Shown here: one piece after another, positions 1-7,543 of the stretch
Position numbering within the stretch: position 1 is the stretch's first letter
Layout of the letters: every line of letters starts with the position of its first letter
Position numbers and translations under genes: made by a program
Notes under the pieces: model-generated
The model's input: only the letters and a program-made list of their open reading frames with translations
Told to the model about the DNA's origin: nothing
Databases searched by the model: none
Source of the DNA: an uncultured Phenylobacterium sp.
GTDB lineage: Bacteria; Pseudomonadota; Alphaproteobacteria; Caulobacterales; Caulobacteraceae
Length of the DNA stretch: 10,175 nt
Assembly: GCA_945952355.1 (NCBI GenBank)
Contig: CAMFIW010000056.1
Location: forward strand, 1-10,175
Direction of reading: 5' to 3'

Positions 1-1
1 G

Positions 2-1228
2 GTGGGCGAGTCCCGCGTCGCCACCGTCGGCCCGGCCGCGGCCCAGTGCCCCGACGTGGTGGTGAAGCTGGCGGTCGGCGGGGCCATCGACGGCTTCGAG
101 GACTACAATTCCACCCTGGCGCCGCTCGACGGCTCGGACATCGACGATCCGGTGCTGGGCAACCAGATGATGTACACCTCCGGGACCACCGGCCGGCCGA
201 AGGGCGTGTTCCGCCCCGCCGCCGTGGTGACGCCGCACGCCATGTACGCCATGCGCGGCTATGACCACGAGACCAGCGTGCAGATGTGCGCGGGACCGGC
301 CTATCACGCCGCCCCGCTGGCCTTCGACGTGCGCGCGGCGATGGGCGCCGGCGTGCCGCTGCATTTCATCGACAAGTGGGATTCGGAGCACGTCCTGCGG
401 ACGATCGCCGAGCAGAAGGTCACGCACCTGCACCTGGTGCCGATCATGTTCCAGCGCCTGCTGGCCCTGCCCGACGCGGTGAAGGCCAAGTACGACGTGG
501 GCCACGTCAAATACATCGTCCACGGCGCGGCGCCCTGCCCGCCCGAGGTGAAGCACGCCATGATCGAATGGTTCGGGCCGATCCTCAGCGAGTACTATGC
601 GGGCTCGGAAGGCGGCGCGGGCTTCACCATCGACAGCCATGAGTGGCTGAAGAAGCCGGGCAGCGTCGGCAAGCGGCCGCAACTGCTGCAGGTGCGTATC
701 CTCGACGAGAACGGCAAGGACCTGCCGAACGGCCAGGCCGGCGGCATCTACCACCAGCTCCCGCCCGGCGGCGGCTTCACCTATTACAAGGACGAGGCCA
801 AGACGAACGCCAGCCGGGTCGACGGCTTCTTCACCATGGGCGACGTCGGCTTCTTCGACGAGGACGACTACCTGTTCCTGACGGGCCGCAACGCCGAGAC
901 GATCATCTCCGGCGGGGTGGACTTCTATCCGCAGGAAGTCGACAACGAGCTGATCAAGCACGACGCCGTGTCCGACTCGGCGACCGTGGGCGTGCCGCAC
1001 GACGAGTGGGGCGAGCAGGTGAAGGCGGTGATCCTGCTGAAGCCCGGCTACAAGCCCTCCGACGCGCTCGCCCAGGAGATCCTCGACTTCGGCCGCAAGG
1101 CGCTGCCGAGCTTCAAGGTGCCGCGGACCCTGGATTTCGTCACCGAGCTACCGCGTTCGGAAGCCGGCAAGATCCAGCGCAACAAGGTCCGCGCGCCCTA
1201 TTGGGAAGGCCGTACGCGGCAGATCTAG
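2..1228 (+). CDS. Acyl-CoA synthetase (AMP-forming, ANL superfamily), 5' partial
   Basis: This is the C-terminal part (about 408 residues) of an adenylate-forming acyl-CoA ligase, which activates a carboxylic acid with ATP to an acyl-adenylate and then transfers the acyl group to CoA. The phosphate-binding motif MMYTSGTTGRPKGV lies near residues 56-69. The SEYYAGSEGG motif follows in mid-protein, and then the GFFTMGDVGFFDEDDYLFLTGR segment with the hinge aspartate and the adenylate-contacting D and R. The C-terminal domain carries SGGVDFYPQEVD, and the catalytic lysine sits in SEAGKIQRNKVR near the end. Family members are usually 500-550 residues, so roughly 100-130 N-terminal residues lie to the left of the window. 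The GTG at base 2 is an internal codon and not the start. The TAG stop is at 1226-1228. The acyl substrate cannot be deduced; long-chain, aromatic or terpenoid acids are all possible. A GC-rich hairpin follows about 25 nt later. Confidence 0.93.
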   Translation: MGESRVATVGPAAAQCPDVVVKLAVGGAIDGFEDYNSTLAPLDGSDIDDPVLGNQMMYTSGTTGRPKGVFRPAAVVTPHAMYAMRGYDHETSVQMCAGPAYHAAPLAFDVRAAMGAGVPLHFIDKWDSEHVLRTIAEQKVTHLHLVPIMFQRLLALPDAVKAKYDVGHVKYIVHGAAPCPPEVKHAMIEWFGPILSEYYAGSEGGAGFTIDSHEWLKKPGSVGKRPQLLQVRILDENGKDLPNGQAGGIYHQLPPGGGFTYYKDEAKTNASRVDGFFTMGDVGFFDEDDYLFLTGRNAETIISGGVDFYPQEVDNELIKHDAVSDSATVGVPHDEWGEQVKAVILLKPGYKPSDALAQEILDFGRKALPSFKVPRTLDFVTELPRSEAGKIQRNKVRAPYWEGRTRQI

Positions 1229-1250
1229 AGCGCGTTCGCCGCGTCAGAGT

Positions 1251-1275
1251 CGTCCCGGGCCGCGCGCCCGGGGCG
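1251..1275 (+). terminator. Terminator-like GC hairpin after the acyl-CoA synthetase
   Basis: CCCGGGC (1254-1260) and GCCCGGG (1266-1272) form a perfect 7-bp stem around a 5-nt CGCGC loop. Through one G-U pair the stem extends to 10 bp (1251-1275). It begins 22 nt after the TAG stop and is followed by the promoter region of the next gene, which suits transcript termination or 3'-end protection. There is no U-tract, so it is not a textbook intrinsic terminator. The role is inferred. Confidence 0.4.
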
Positions 1276-1302
1276 GCCTGAACACCGCTTAGATTTCACA
1301 AT

Positions 1303-1318
1303 TGTAATCCACATTACA
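1303..1318. promoter_or_regulatory. Palindromic operator candidate upstream of receptor 1
   Basis: TGTAAT (1303-1308) and ATTACA (1313-1318) form a perfect 6-bp inverted repeat with a 4-nt spacer. It overlaps a second small palindrome, ACAATTGT (1298-1305). It is followed directly by GCCTTTTAAGTGGC (1319-1332) and lies 65 nt before the ATG at 1384. A closely matching block precedes the next gene, which is the main reason to consider it functional. The half-site and spacing suit a homodimeric repressor or activator. The regulator's family cannot be named from this window. The AT-rich box after it may hold core promoter elements, but no clear -35/-10 pair was identified. Confidence 0.6.
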
Positions 1319-1383
1319 GCCTTTTAAGTGGCTTGTTCGCCCGGACCCGGATCAGTTCACGTCCGTAATCTGGGGAGCTTGAC

Positions 1384-3399
1384 ATGCTGCTGATCCCGGC
1401 CCTGGCCCAGGCGGCCATCGCGGCCTCGCCCGAGGCGGCCGTCACCCAGGGCGTGATCGCCTATCCGCCGGAATTCTTCGCCGCGGCCCGCCCGGCCAAT
1501 GCGCGCGAGATGCTGGATCGGGTGCCCGGCTTCACCTTCGACGGCGGCGACAGCGTGCGCGGCTACGAGGGCGCGGCGGGCAACGTGCTGATCGACGGCC
1601 AGCGCCCCGCGACCAAGACCGACAGCCTCGAACAGCTCCTGCGCCGGGTGCCCTCGGCGCGGGTGGCCCGCATCGAGCTGATCCGCGGCGGCGCGCCCGG
1701 CATCGACATGCAGGGCAAGTCAGTGATCGCGAACGTCGTCATGAAGAGCGGCGACAGCTTCCACGGCTTGGTCGCCGTGGCGCACAACTACGTCCTCGAC
1801 GACGGGCGAAGCGCCTTGGCTACCCGGCTGGAGGCCTCCGGCCAGCACAACGGCCACAGGTGGGAGGTCGGCTTCTACGGCGGCCGGGGCATAGACGACG
1901 GCTCGGGCGACGGGCCAAGGACTCAGGTCGGACCGACCGGGGCAGTCCTGGCGCGGTCCTTCCAGCAGTCGGAGGGGTCGGGAATCGACTACATCCTCAC
2001 CGGCGCCTACGATCTGCCGCTGCTGGGCGGAACGTTGAAGATCAACGGCCGCTTCGACCGCAATCCCTACGACTACGATCTCAGCGAGCGGGCGATTACT
2101 CCGACTGACGGGCTGACGCGCCTGCACGATAGCGACGACACCGATACGTCCGAGGGCGGGCTTCGGTTCACCCGCGACTTCGGGACCCGCGCCAAGCTGG
2201 AGCTGGTGGGCCTGCGCCAGGACAAGGACGAACTGTTCGGCGAGGTCACCCACGCGCCCGGCCTCGACAGCGACTATTCGCAGCACTCGCGCACCGCAGA
2301 GACCATCGGCAGGGGCGTGCTGAAGTTCGCCTTTCGCCCGACCCTGTCCCTGGAGGCCGGCGGCGAGAGCGCGCTCAACACGCTCGACAACCACATCCGC
2401 TACGTCATCAACGGCGTTCCGCAGCCCGGGCCGGCGGACAATGTGCGGGTCGAGGAGACGCGGTGGGAGGTGTTCGGCAAGGCCACCTGGCGGCCGGCCC
2501 AGCAATGGACGGTCGAGACCAGCCTGCGGCAGGAGGGCTCCAACATCTCATCCACGGGCGACGTGAAACTCGACAAGGACCTGTCCTTCACCAAGCCGCG
2601 CCTGGCGGTCACCTGGGCGCCAAGCGCCGACACCCAGTTGCGCGTGCGGTTCGAGCGCGTGGTGGGCCAGCTCGACTTCAACGACTTCACCACGGCCACG
2701 GGCAACCTTTCGGCGGGGGTACTGACCGTGGGCAACCCGAACCTCTCGCCCGAACAGGCCTGGGTGAGCGAGGCCGCGATCGAGCAGCGGTTCTGGACCA
2801 AGGGCGCGATCGTGCTCACCTACCGCCACTCCGCCCTGACCGACGTGATCGACAGGGCGCCGTTCTTCGACGGGAAAGGCGCCGTGTTCGACGCCCCGGC
2901 CAACATCGGCGCCGGGACCAAGGACGAGTACATCGTCAGCATCACCCTGCCCTTCGACAGGATCGGCCTGAAAGGGGCTCAATTGCAGGGCCTTTCGACC
3001 TGGCGCGATTCCGAGGTGACGGACCCGACGACACACGCCAAGCGGCCAATCTCGAAGCTGCGCCCGCAGGAGTGGGAGGCGCACTTCAGCTGGGACCTGC
3101 CGCAGTACAAGCTGAACTGGGGCGTCGACGCCTTCAGCGGATGGACCGAGACCTACTACTCGTTCAACCAGATCTACCTGCGCAAGCTGAAGACCTACGT
3201 TCAGCCCTATGCCGAGTGGAAGCCGCGGCCGGACCTGAGCCTGCGCATGGAGCTCGGCAACTTCACCGCCCGGGGATTCCGCAAGACGCTCTATGCCTAT
3301 GGCGGCCCGCGCAACACGAATGGCCTCGCCTATGTGGACGACCGCGACAACCATTTCGGCCGGATGATCTACTTCCGCCTGCGGAAGACCTTCGACTGA
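1384..3399 (+). CDS. TonB-dependent outer-membrane receptor (paralog 1)
   Basis: This is a 671-residue outer-membrane receptor that should import a ligand using energy relayed by TonB-ExbBD. A short signal peptide (MLLIPALAQAAIAA) is followed by a periplasmic linker containing QGVIAYPPEFFA. The plug domain spans about residues 39-122, with MLDRVPGF, SVRGYEGAAGNVLIDGQRP and ARIELIRGGAPGIDMQGKS. The remainder alternates aromatic/polar strands typical of a 22-strand barrel and ends IYFRLRKTFD, a near-terminal beta-signal with one extra residue after the usual final Phe. The plug resembles receptors that pair it with an OMP_b-brl_3-type barrel. No convincing TonB box was found. The start is fixed by an in-frame TAA at 1366-1368, and GGGGAG (1372-1377) is a good ribosome binding site 6 nt before the ATG. 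The ligand is unknown. It is paralogous to the next gene along its whole length, and both carry their own upstream regulatory block. Confidence 0.9.
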   Translation: MLLIPALAQAAIAASPEAAVTQGVIAYPPEFFAAARPANAREMLDRVPGFTFDGGDSVRGYEGAAGNVLIDGQRPATKTDSLEQLLRRVPSARVARIELIRGGAPGIDMQGKSVIANVVMKSGDSFHGLVAVAHNYVLDDGRSALATRLEASGQHNGHRWEVGFYGGRGIDDGSGDGPRTQVGPTGAVLARSFQQSEGSGIDYILTGAYDLPLLGGTLKINGRFDRNPYDYDLSERAITPTDGLTRLHDSDDTDTSEGGLRFTRDFGTRAKLELVGLRQDKDELFGEVTHAPGLDSDYSQHSRTAETIGRGVLKFAFRPTLSLEAGGESALNTLDNHIRYVINGVPQPGPADNVRVEETRWEVFGKATWRPAQQWTVETSLRQEGSNISSTGDVKLDKDLSFTKPRLAVTWAPSADTQLRVRFERVVGQLDFNDFTTATGNLSAGVLTVGNPNLSPEQAWVSEAAIEQRFWTKGAIVLTYRHSALTDVIDRAPFFDGKGAVFDAPANIGAGTKDEYIVSITLPFDRIGLKGAQLQGLSTWRDSEVTDPTTHAKRPISKLRPQEWEAHFSWDLPQYKLNWGVDAFSGWTETYYSFNQIYLRKLKTYVQPYAEWKPRPDLSLRMELGNFTARGFRKTLYAYGGPRNTNGLAYVDDRDNHFGRMIYFRLRKTFD

Positions 3400-3423
3400 G
3401 GCCGCGGTCCGACCTGTCTGAAA

Positions 3424-3438
3424 TGTAACGAAGTTACA
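3424..3438. promoter_or_regulatory. Palindromic operator candidate upstream of receptor 2
   Basis: TGTAAC (3424-3429) and GTTACA (3433-3438) form a perfect 6-bp inverted repeat with a 3-nt spacer. The next 14 nt, GCCATTTAACTGGC (3439-3452), match 12 of 14 positions of the block after the first operator, and a C/G-rich CCGG-containing stretch follows in both. The distance to the ATG at 3500 is 61 nt, against 65 nt at the first gene. Both half-sites changed together (AAT/ATT versus AAC/GTT), so symmetry was kept despite sequence drift. That is what selection for dimer binding would produce. The bound regulator is unknown. Confidence 0.62.
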
Positions 3439-3499
3439 GCCATTTAACTGGCCCTGGAACACCGGTCCGGGCCAGAGACTGCGGATCGGGGGAGCCAGA

Positions 3500-5536
3500 A
3501 TGTCGACCGTCTTCAGTCTCGTGGCCGCACTGGCCGCCGCCGCGCCGCAAGCGGCCGTCGCGCCACCGGCGCCGACCCAAGCCGCGGCCCAGGGCGTGAC
3601 GGACTATCCTCCGGCCTTCTTCGCCGACGGAAACGTTTCGACCGCACTCGACATGGTCCAGCGCCTGCCGGGCTTCACCCTTGACACCGGATCGTCCGTG
3701 CGCGGCTTCGAGGGCGCGGCGGGCAATGTGCTGGTGGATGGGGCCCGGCCCACCTCGAAGACCGATCCGCTGGACCAGATCCTCTACCGTATCCCCGCCA
3801 GCCAGGTGGACCATATCGAAGTAATCCGTGGCGGGGCGCCGGGCGTCGACATGCAGGGCAAGTCGGTGCTGGCCAATGTCGTGCGCAAGAAGACCGCGAG
3901 CTTCCGCGGCCTGTTCGCCATCGCCGACGAATACGCGCCAGCCGACGGCAAGCAGCGTCAGGGCTATCGCCTGGAGGGGGCGGGGCCGCTTGGCCCAGGT
4001 TCGGTGGAAGCAGGCATCCGCTGGGGTTCCTATTTCGACAACGGCGTGGGCGACGGCGCGCACGTCCATGTCGATCCCACCGGCAAGCCGCTTCAGATCT
4101 CCCACGTGGCGGGCACGGGCGACGGGCATCAACCCGAGGCCACCGCCGCCTACGAGACCTCGCTGCTGGGCGGTAAGCTGCGGGTGAACGGACGACTGTT
4201 CTGGGACCACTATGTCTACCAGGAGAACAACTATTACAGCCTGCCGGCCGGACGAGTGGAGACCGACCGCTCGCCCCAGGACCAGGCTCAGACCGAGGTC
4301 GGCGGCCGATACGCTCGCGACTTCGGATCGACCGTTCAGATGGAGCTGGTCGGCTTGCGCCAGACCCGCGACCTGAAGCTCGGCGACAGCTTCACCGACG
4401 GGACAGACAAGGCCGACTTCTTCCTGCGCAAGGCGACGGTCGAGTCCATCGGGCGCGCCGTGCTGAAGTACCGGCCGACGCCGGCCCTCTCGCTGGAAGC
4501 CGGGGCCGAGACGGCGGTCAACACGCTTGAGAGCCATACGGCCTTCAGCCAGAACGGCGCTGCCGTCGCCCTGCCCGCCGCCAATGTCGAGGTGGAGGAG
4601 GACCGCAGCGAGCTGTTCGCCAAGGCGGTCTGGCGACCGAGCCCGCAATGGACCGTAGAGGGCGGCCTGCGCTACGAGGTCTCGACCATTTCCTCGAGCG
4701 GGGACGTGGTGCTGGAGAAGGACCTGCATTTCGCCAAGCCGCGACTGCTGGTCGCGTGGGCGCCGGGCGAGGGAACCCAGGTGCGGGCGCGGATCGAGCG
4801 CGAGGTCGCGCAGCTCAATTTCGACGACTTCGTCGCCACCTCGTCGCTGAACACCGGGGTTGTCACCACCGGCAATCCGAATCTCAATCCGCAGCAGGCC
4901 TGGGTCGGCGAGCTGGCGGTTGAGCAGACCTTCTGGCGCGACGGCCAGGTCGGGCTGTCCGTGCGTCACTACGAAATCGCCGACGCCACGGACCGAGCCC
5001 CGATCTTCACGGCCACCAGCGTGTTCGACGGCCCGGCCAACATCGGCGAGGGGACCAAGGATGAGCTGCAGTTCGACCTGACGCTGCCGCTGACCCGGCT
5101 GGGCGTGAAAGGCGGGCGTCTGCAGGGGACCTCGACCTGGAGGCGCAGCGAGGTGACCGATCCCACGACCGGCCAGAAGCGCGAGATCTCCGGCCTGCGG
5201 CATCAGAAGTGGGAGGCCCACTTCACCCAGCCGATCGCAGGCATGAACGCCATCTGGGGTTTCGACGTCGACAGCGGCTGGCGCGAGACCTACTACCGCT
5301 TCGATCAGGTCTCGACCGACAAGCTGAAGACCTGGGTGCGGATGTTCGTCGACTACAAGGCCCAGCCCGACCTGGTCTATCGCGTCGAGCTGCGCAACCT
5401 CACCAGCCGCGGCTTCCGCCACACGCGACAGGACTTCGCTGGCCCGCGGGGGGCGAACCCCTTGCAGGCGACCGACGACCGCGACATCCAGATGGGGCCG
5501 TCGATCTACCTGCGGATCCGCAAGACCCTGGGCTGA
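3500..5536 (+). CDS. TonB-dependent outer-membrane receptor (paralog 2)
   Basis: This is a 678-residue paralog of the preceding receptor with the same architecture. It has a hydrophobic signal peptide (MSTVFSLVAALAAAAPQAAVA), an Ala/Pro-rich linker ending QGVTDYPPAFFA, and a plug at about residues 48-130 (MVQRLPGF, SVRGFEGAAGNVLVDGARP, DHIEVIRGGAPGVDMQGKS). A long beta-barrel follows and ends IYLRIRKTLG. By hand alignment, 51 of 73 plug residues are identical to paralog 1. The barrel is more diverged but keeps blocks such as LDFNDF/LNFDDF, VTTGNPNLNPQQAWV and TSTWRRSEVTDPTT. GGGGGAG (3488-3494) lies 5 nt before the ATG. The gap to paralog 1 is 100 nt and contains its own operator-like palindrome, so separate transcription is likely. 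The final residues LG are atypical for an outer-membrane barrel, which usually ends in Phe. The ligand is unknown; a peptide is one possibility given the neighbouring POT transporter. Confidence 0.9.
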   Translation: MSTVFSLVAALAAAAPQAAVAPPAPTQAAAQGVTDYPPAFFADGNVSTALDMVQRLPGFTLDTGSSVRGFEGAAGNVLVDGARPTSKTDPLDQILYRIPASQVDHIEVIRGGAPGVDMQGKSVLANVVRKKTASFRGLFAIADEYAPADGKQRQGYRLEGAGPLGPGSVEAGIRWGSYFDNGVGDGAHVHVDPTGKPLQISHVAGTGDGHQPEATAAYETSLLGGKLRVNGRLFWDHYVYQENNYYSLPAGRVETDRSPQDQAQTEVGGRYARDFGSTVQMELVGLRQTRDLKLGDSFTDGTDKADFFLRKATVESIGRAVLKYRPTPALSLEAGAETAVNTLESHTAFSQNGAAVALPAANVEVEEDRSELFAKAVWRPSPQWTVEGGLRYEVSTISSSGDVVLEKDLHFAKPRLLVAWAPGEGTQVRARIEREVAQLNFDDFVATSSLNTGVVTTGNPNLNPQQAWVGELAVEQTFWRDGQVGLSVRHYEIADATDRAPIFTATSVFDGPANIGEGTKDELQFDLTLPLTRLGVKGGRLQGTSTWRRSEVTDPTTGQKREISGLRHQKWEAHFTQPIAGMNAIWGFDVDSGWRETYYRFDQVSTDKLKTWVRMFVDYKAQPDLVYRVELRNLTSRGFRHTRQDFAGPRGANPLQATDDRDIQMGPSIYLRIRKTLG

Positions 5537-5540
5537 GGAT

Positions 5541-7430
5541 TCAGGCCACCGGCGAGCCGCCGGTGGTCTCGGCGTGGGCGGGGGGCTTCGCGCCGTGGGC
5601 CCAGCCCTTGATGAAGAAGCTTGCGGCGATGAACACCACGCCGCAGGCCATGCCCGCCAGGCCCAGACCATTGAAGACCTTGACCGAGGCGGCCAGCGCA
5701 GCGGCCGGGTCCAGCACCTGCCCGCCGACCGTCTCGGTGCCCGCGAGGCCGGCGATGAAGCCGCCGACGTACTGGGCGACCGAGGAGGCCAGGAACCACA
5801 CCGCCATCATGAAGGAGACCACGGTCGGTAGGGCGAGCTTGGTGATCTCCGACAGTCCCACAGGCGACAGGAAGAGCTCGCCGGTGGTGTGCAGCAGGTA
5901 GAGCAGCGCCAGGAGAACGAGCGGCACGCGGAAGGCCGTGTCGTGCAGGCTCGCGCCCCAAACCACCACCATGAAGCCCAGGCCCACCTGCAAAAGGCCG
6001 AGGCCGAACTTCATCACGGGATCGGGGTCGCGGCCCTTGGCGCCCAGGCTGGCCCACAGCCAGGCGAAGACCGGCGCGAAGATGAGGATGAAACCAGGGT
6101 TGAACGACTGGGTCTGGGCCGCGCCCATGCCGGTGTCGATCCAGAAACCCGAAGGCTGGACGCCGGCGGCCGCGAACTGGGCGTGGCTTCCCATCGGGAT
6201 ACCCAGGAAGCTGGTCGCGTGCTTGGTGATGGACAGGTCGACATTGGTCGAGGCGAACAGGTTGAGCGAGGAGCCGGCCTGTTCGAACAGGGTCCAAAAC
6301 ACCACGGCGCCCAGGATCAGGACCACGGCCAGCATCATCCGCTGGCGCTCGACCCAGCTCTTGCAGCCGATGGCCAGGATGAAGCCGATGGCGATGAACG
6401 AGGCGATGATCGAGGCGATCAGGGCGTAGCCGACCATGGCCTTGCGCGGCACCAGGACGAAGACCACCGCGACGCCGAGGACGCCGCAGATATAGATCAG
6501 CCGCTCGCGGTTGATCGGGCCGAACAGGGGCTTGGCCAGCAGCTCCGGGTTGGGCGGCTCGCCCTTGCCCATGAGCAGGGGCTTGCCCAGGACGAAGACC
6601 ACGAGGCCGGCGAGCATGCCGACTCCGGCGAGGCCGAACCCGGCCCACCAGCCGACATACTGGCCGAGCAGGCCGCAGACCAGCGAGGCCCAGAACGAGC
6701 CCAGATTGACGCCATAGTAGTAGAGCGTGAAGCCGGAATCCCTGCGTGGATCTCCCTCCTGGTAGAGCTGGCCGACCACGGAGGAGATGTTCGCCTTCAG
6801 GAAGCCCACCCCCATGATGATCAGGGAGACGGCCAGATAGAATGCGTTGACCCCGCGCTGGTCCTGGGTCGCCTTCATCTCGAATTGGCCCTTGGGCAGG
6901 ATGGACGGAAGGGCCGACCCGGCGGGCAGGCCCTTGATCTCCATCCCGCCGTCCTTCGACGGTCCGAACTCGTAGGGCTTGCCGGCGACGATCAGGCGCG
7001 CTTCGCGGTCCTCCATGCGGCCATGGGCGTCGACCTGGTAGGTCTGGCCGGCATAGGTGAGGGTCTGGGTCGCCGGCTTGCCCTCGAAGGCCATCGTCAT
7101 GTGACCGGCCACCAGCAGGATCGCGCCGAACAGCACCGCCTTGCGGGTGCCCAAATAGCGGTCGGCGAGAATGCCGCCGACCAGCGGCAGCAGATAGACC
7201 AGCGAAGTGTAGGAGCCGTACTGAGCGCTGGCGGCCGACTGGTCGAACAGCAGGTGCTGGGTCAGGTAGAAGATCAGGATGCCGCGCATCCCGTAGTAGG
7301 AGAACCGCTCCCACATCTCGGCGAAGAACAGGATGATCAGGCCGCGGGGGTGGTTTCGCAGCAACTGCAGGAGGACCGGCACGCCCGTCAGCAGGGTGAC
7401 GACGAGTCCGATCAGGACGACGAAATTCAT
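5541..7430 (-). CDS. POT-family proton-dependent oligopeptide transporter
   Basis: This is a 629-residue inner-membrane MFS transporter of the proton-dependent oligopeptide (POT/PTR2) family, which takes up di- and tripeptides by proton symport. The first helix carries the family motif ExxERFxYYG (E38, E41, R42). Later signatures are LKANISSVVGQLY (about 211-223), FTLYYYGVNLGSFWA (234-248), FWTLFEQAGSSLNLFA (378-393), NPGFILIFAPVFAWLW (444-459) and TGELFLSPVGLSEITKLA (516-533). Two features are unusual. A hydrophobic N-terminal segment (residues 3-24) precedes the first POT helix. About 80 hydrophilic residues (116-194) also sit between predicted helices 3 and 4, a loop that is normally short and lies on the periplasmic side. 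The chosen start at 7430 gives MNFVVLIG; AAGGAAG lies 11 nt upstream. A longer frame to 7577 adds a basic, low-complexity leader and is unlikely. The gene converges on receptor 2 and may act with it. Confidence 0.93.
   Translation of the reverse strand: MNFVVLIGLVVTLLTGVPVLLQLLRNHPRGLIILFFAEMWERFSYYGMRGILIFYLTQHLLFDQSAASAQYGSYTSLVYLLPLVGGILADRYLGTRKAVLFGAILLVAGHMTMAFEGKPATQTLTYAGQTYQVDAHGRMEDREARLIVAGKPYEFGPSKDGGMEIKGLPAGSALPSILPKGQFEMKATQDQRGVNAFYLAVSLIIMGVGFLKANISSVVGQLYQEGDPRRDSGFTLYYYGVNLGSFWASLVCGLLGQYVGWWAGFGLAGVGMLAGLVVFVLGKPLLMGKGEPPNPELLAKPLFGPINRERLIYICGVLGVAVVFVLVPRKAMVGYALIASIIASFIAIGFILAIGCKSWVERQRMMLAVVLILGAVVFWTLFEQAGSSLNLFASTNVDLSITKHATSFLGIPMGSHAQFAAAGVQPSGFWIDTGMGAAQTQSFNPGFILIFAPVFAWLWASLGAKGRDPDPVMKFGLGLLQVGLGFMVVVWGASLHDTAFRVPLVLLALLYLLHTTGELFLSPVGLSEITKLALPTVVSFMMAVWFLASSVAQYVGGFIAGLAGTETVGGQVLDPAAALAASVKVFNGLGLAGMACGVVFIAASFFIKGWAHGAKPPAHAETTGGSPVA
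5543..5569. terminator. Hairpin between convergent receptor and transporter genes
   Basis: CCACCGGC (5546-5553) and GCCGGTGG (5559-5566) form a perfect 8-bp stem with a GAGCC loop. As RNA on the plus strand it extends to 11 bp with one G-U pair (5543-5569). It starts 7 nt after the receptor stop (TGA 5534-5536) and covers the last codons of the convergent transporter gene. The two genes leave only 4 nt between stop codons, so this is the obvious candidate for a bidirectional terminator. No U-tract follows on either strand. Confidence 0.4.
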
Positions 7431-7474
7431 TGTGGGGAAAGCTTCCTTGGGCAGGCGTCGAGGCCGAACCGCCC

Positions 7475-7495
7475 CCGCCAGATGGGATTTGGCGG
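7475..7495. repeat. Small inverted repeat in the transporter's leader
   Basis: CCGCCA (7475-7480) and TGGCGG (7490-7495) are perfect 6-bp arms with a 9-nt spacer, 45-65 nt upstream of the POT start codon. The position could be 5' untranslated RNA or promoter. Short GC-rich repeats of this size occur by chance in such DNA, so it is recorded only as a possible regulatory site. Confidence 0.25.
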
Positions 7496-7543
7496 CAGAT
7501 GACCACGGCTCTTTCGGCAAGACAAGCAACGGCTTGCCTCTGG

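Noticed and set aside
2..4. GTG at base 2 as the start of the acyl-CoA synthetase
   Set aside because: The protein would lack the conserved N-terminal part of the family, and the frame is open to the window edge, so the gene is simply cut.
1303..1332. A CtrA binding site (TTAA-N7-TTAA) upstream of receptor 1
   Set aside because: Only one TTAA is present in the TTTTAAG box and no second one lies at the required spacing, either here or at 3439-3452.
3434..5671. A 745-codon minus-strand open frame opposite receptor 2
   Set aside because: The plus-strand frame has clear plug and barrel motifs. The antisense frame is Arg/Ala/Gly/Leu-rich, matches no known fold and is explained by G/C-biased third positions removing antisense stops.
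5889..7502. A 537-codon plus-strand open frame opposite the POT transporter, rich in Asp, Glu, Gln and His
   Set aside because: It lies entirely opposite a gene with strong POT motifs. The odd composition is what the complement of hydrophobic-helix codons yields, and there is no convincing ribosome binding site.
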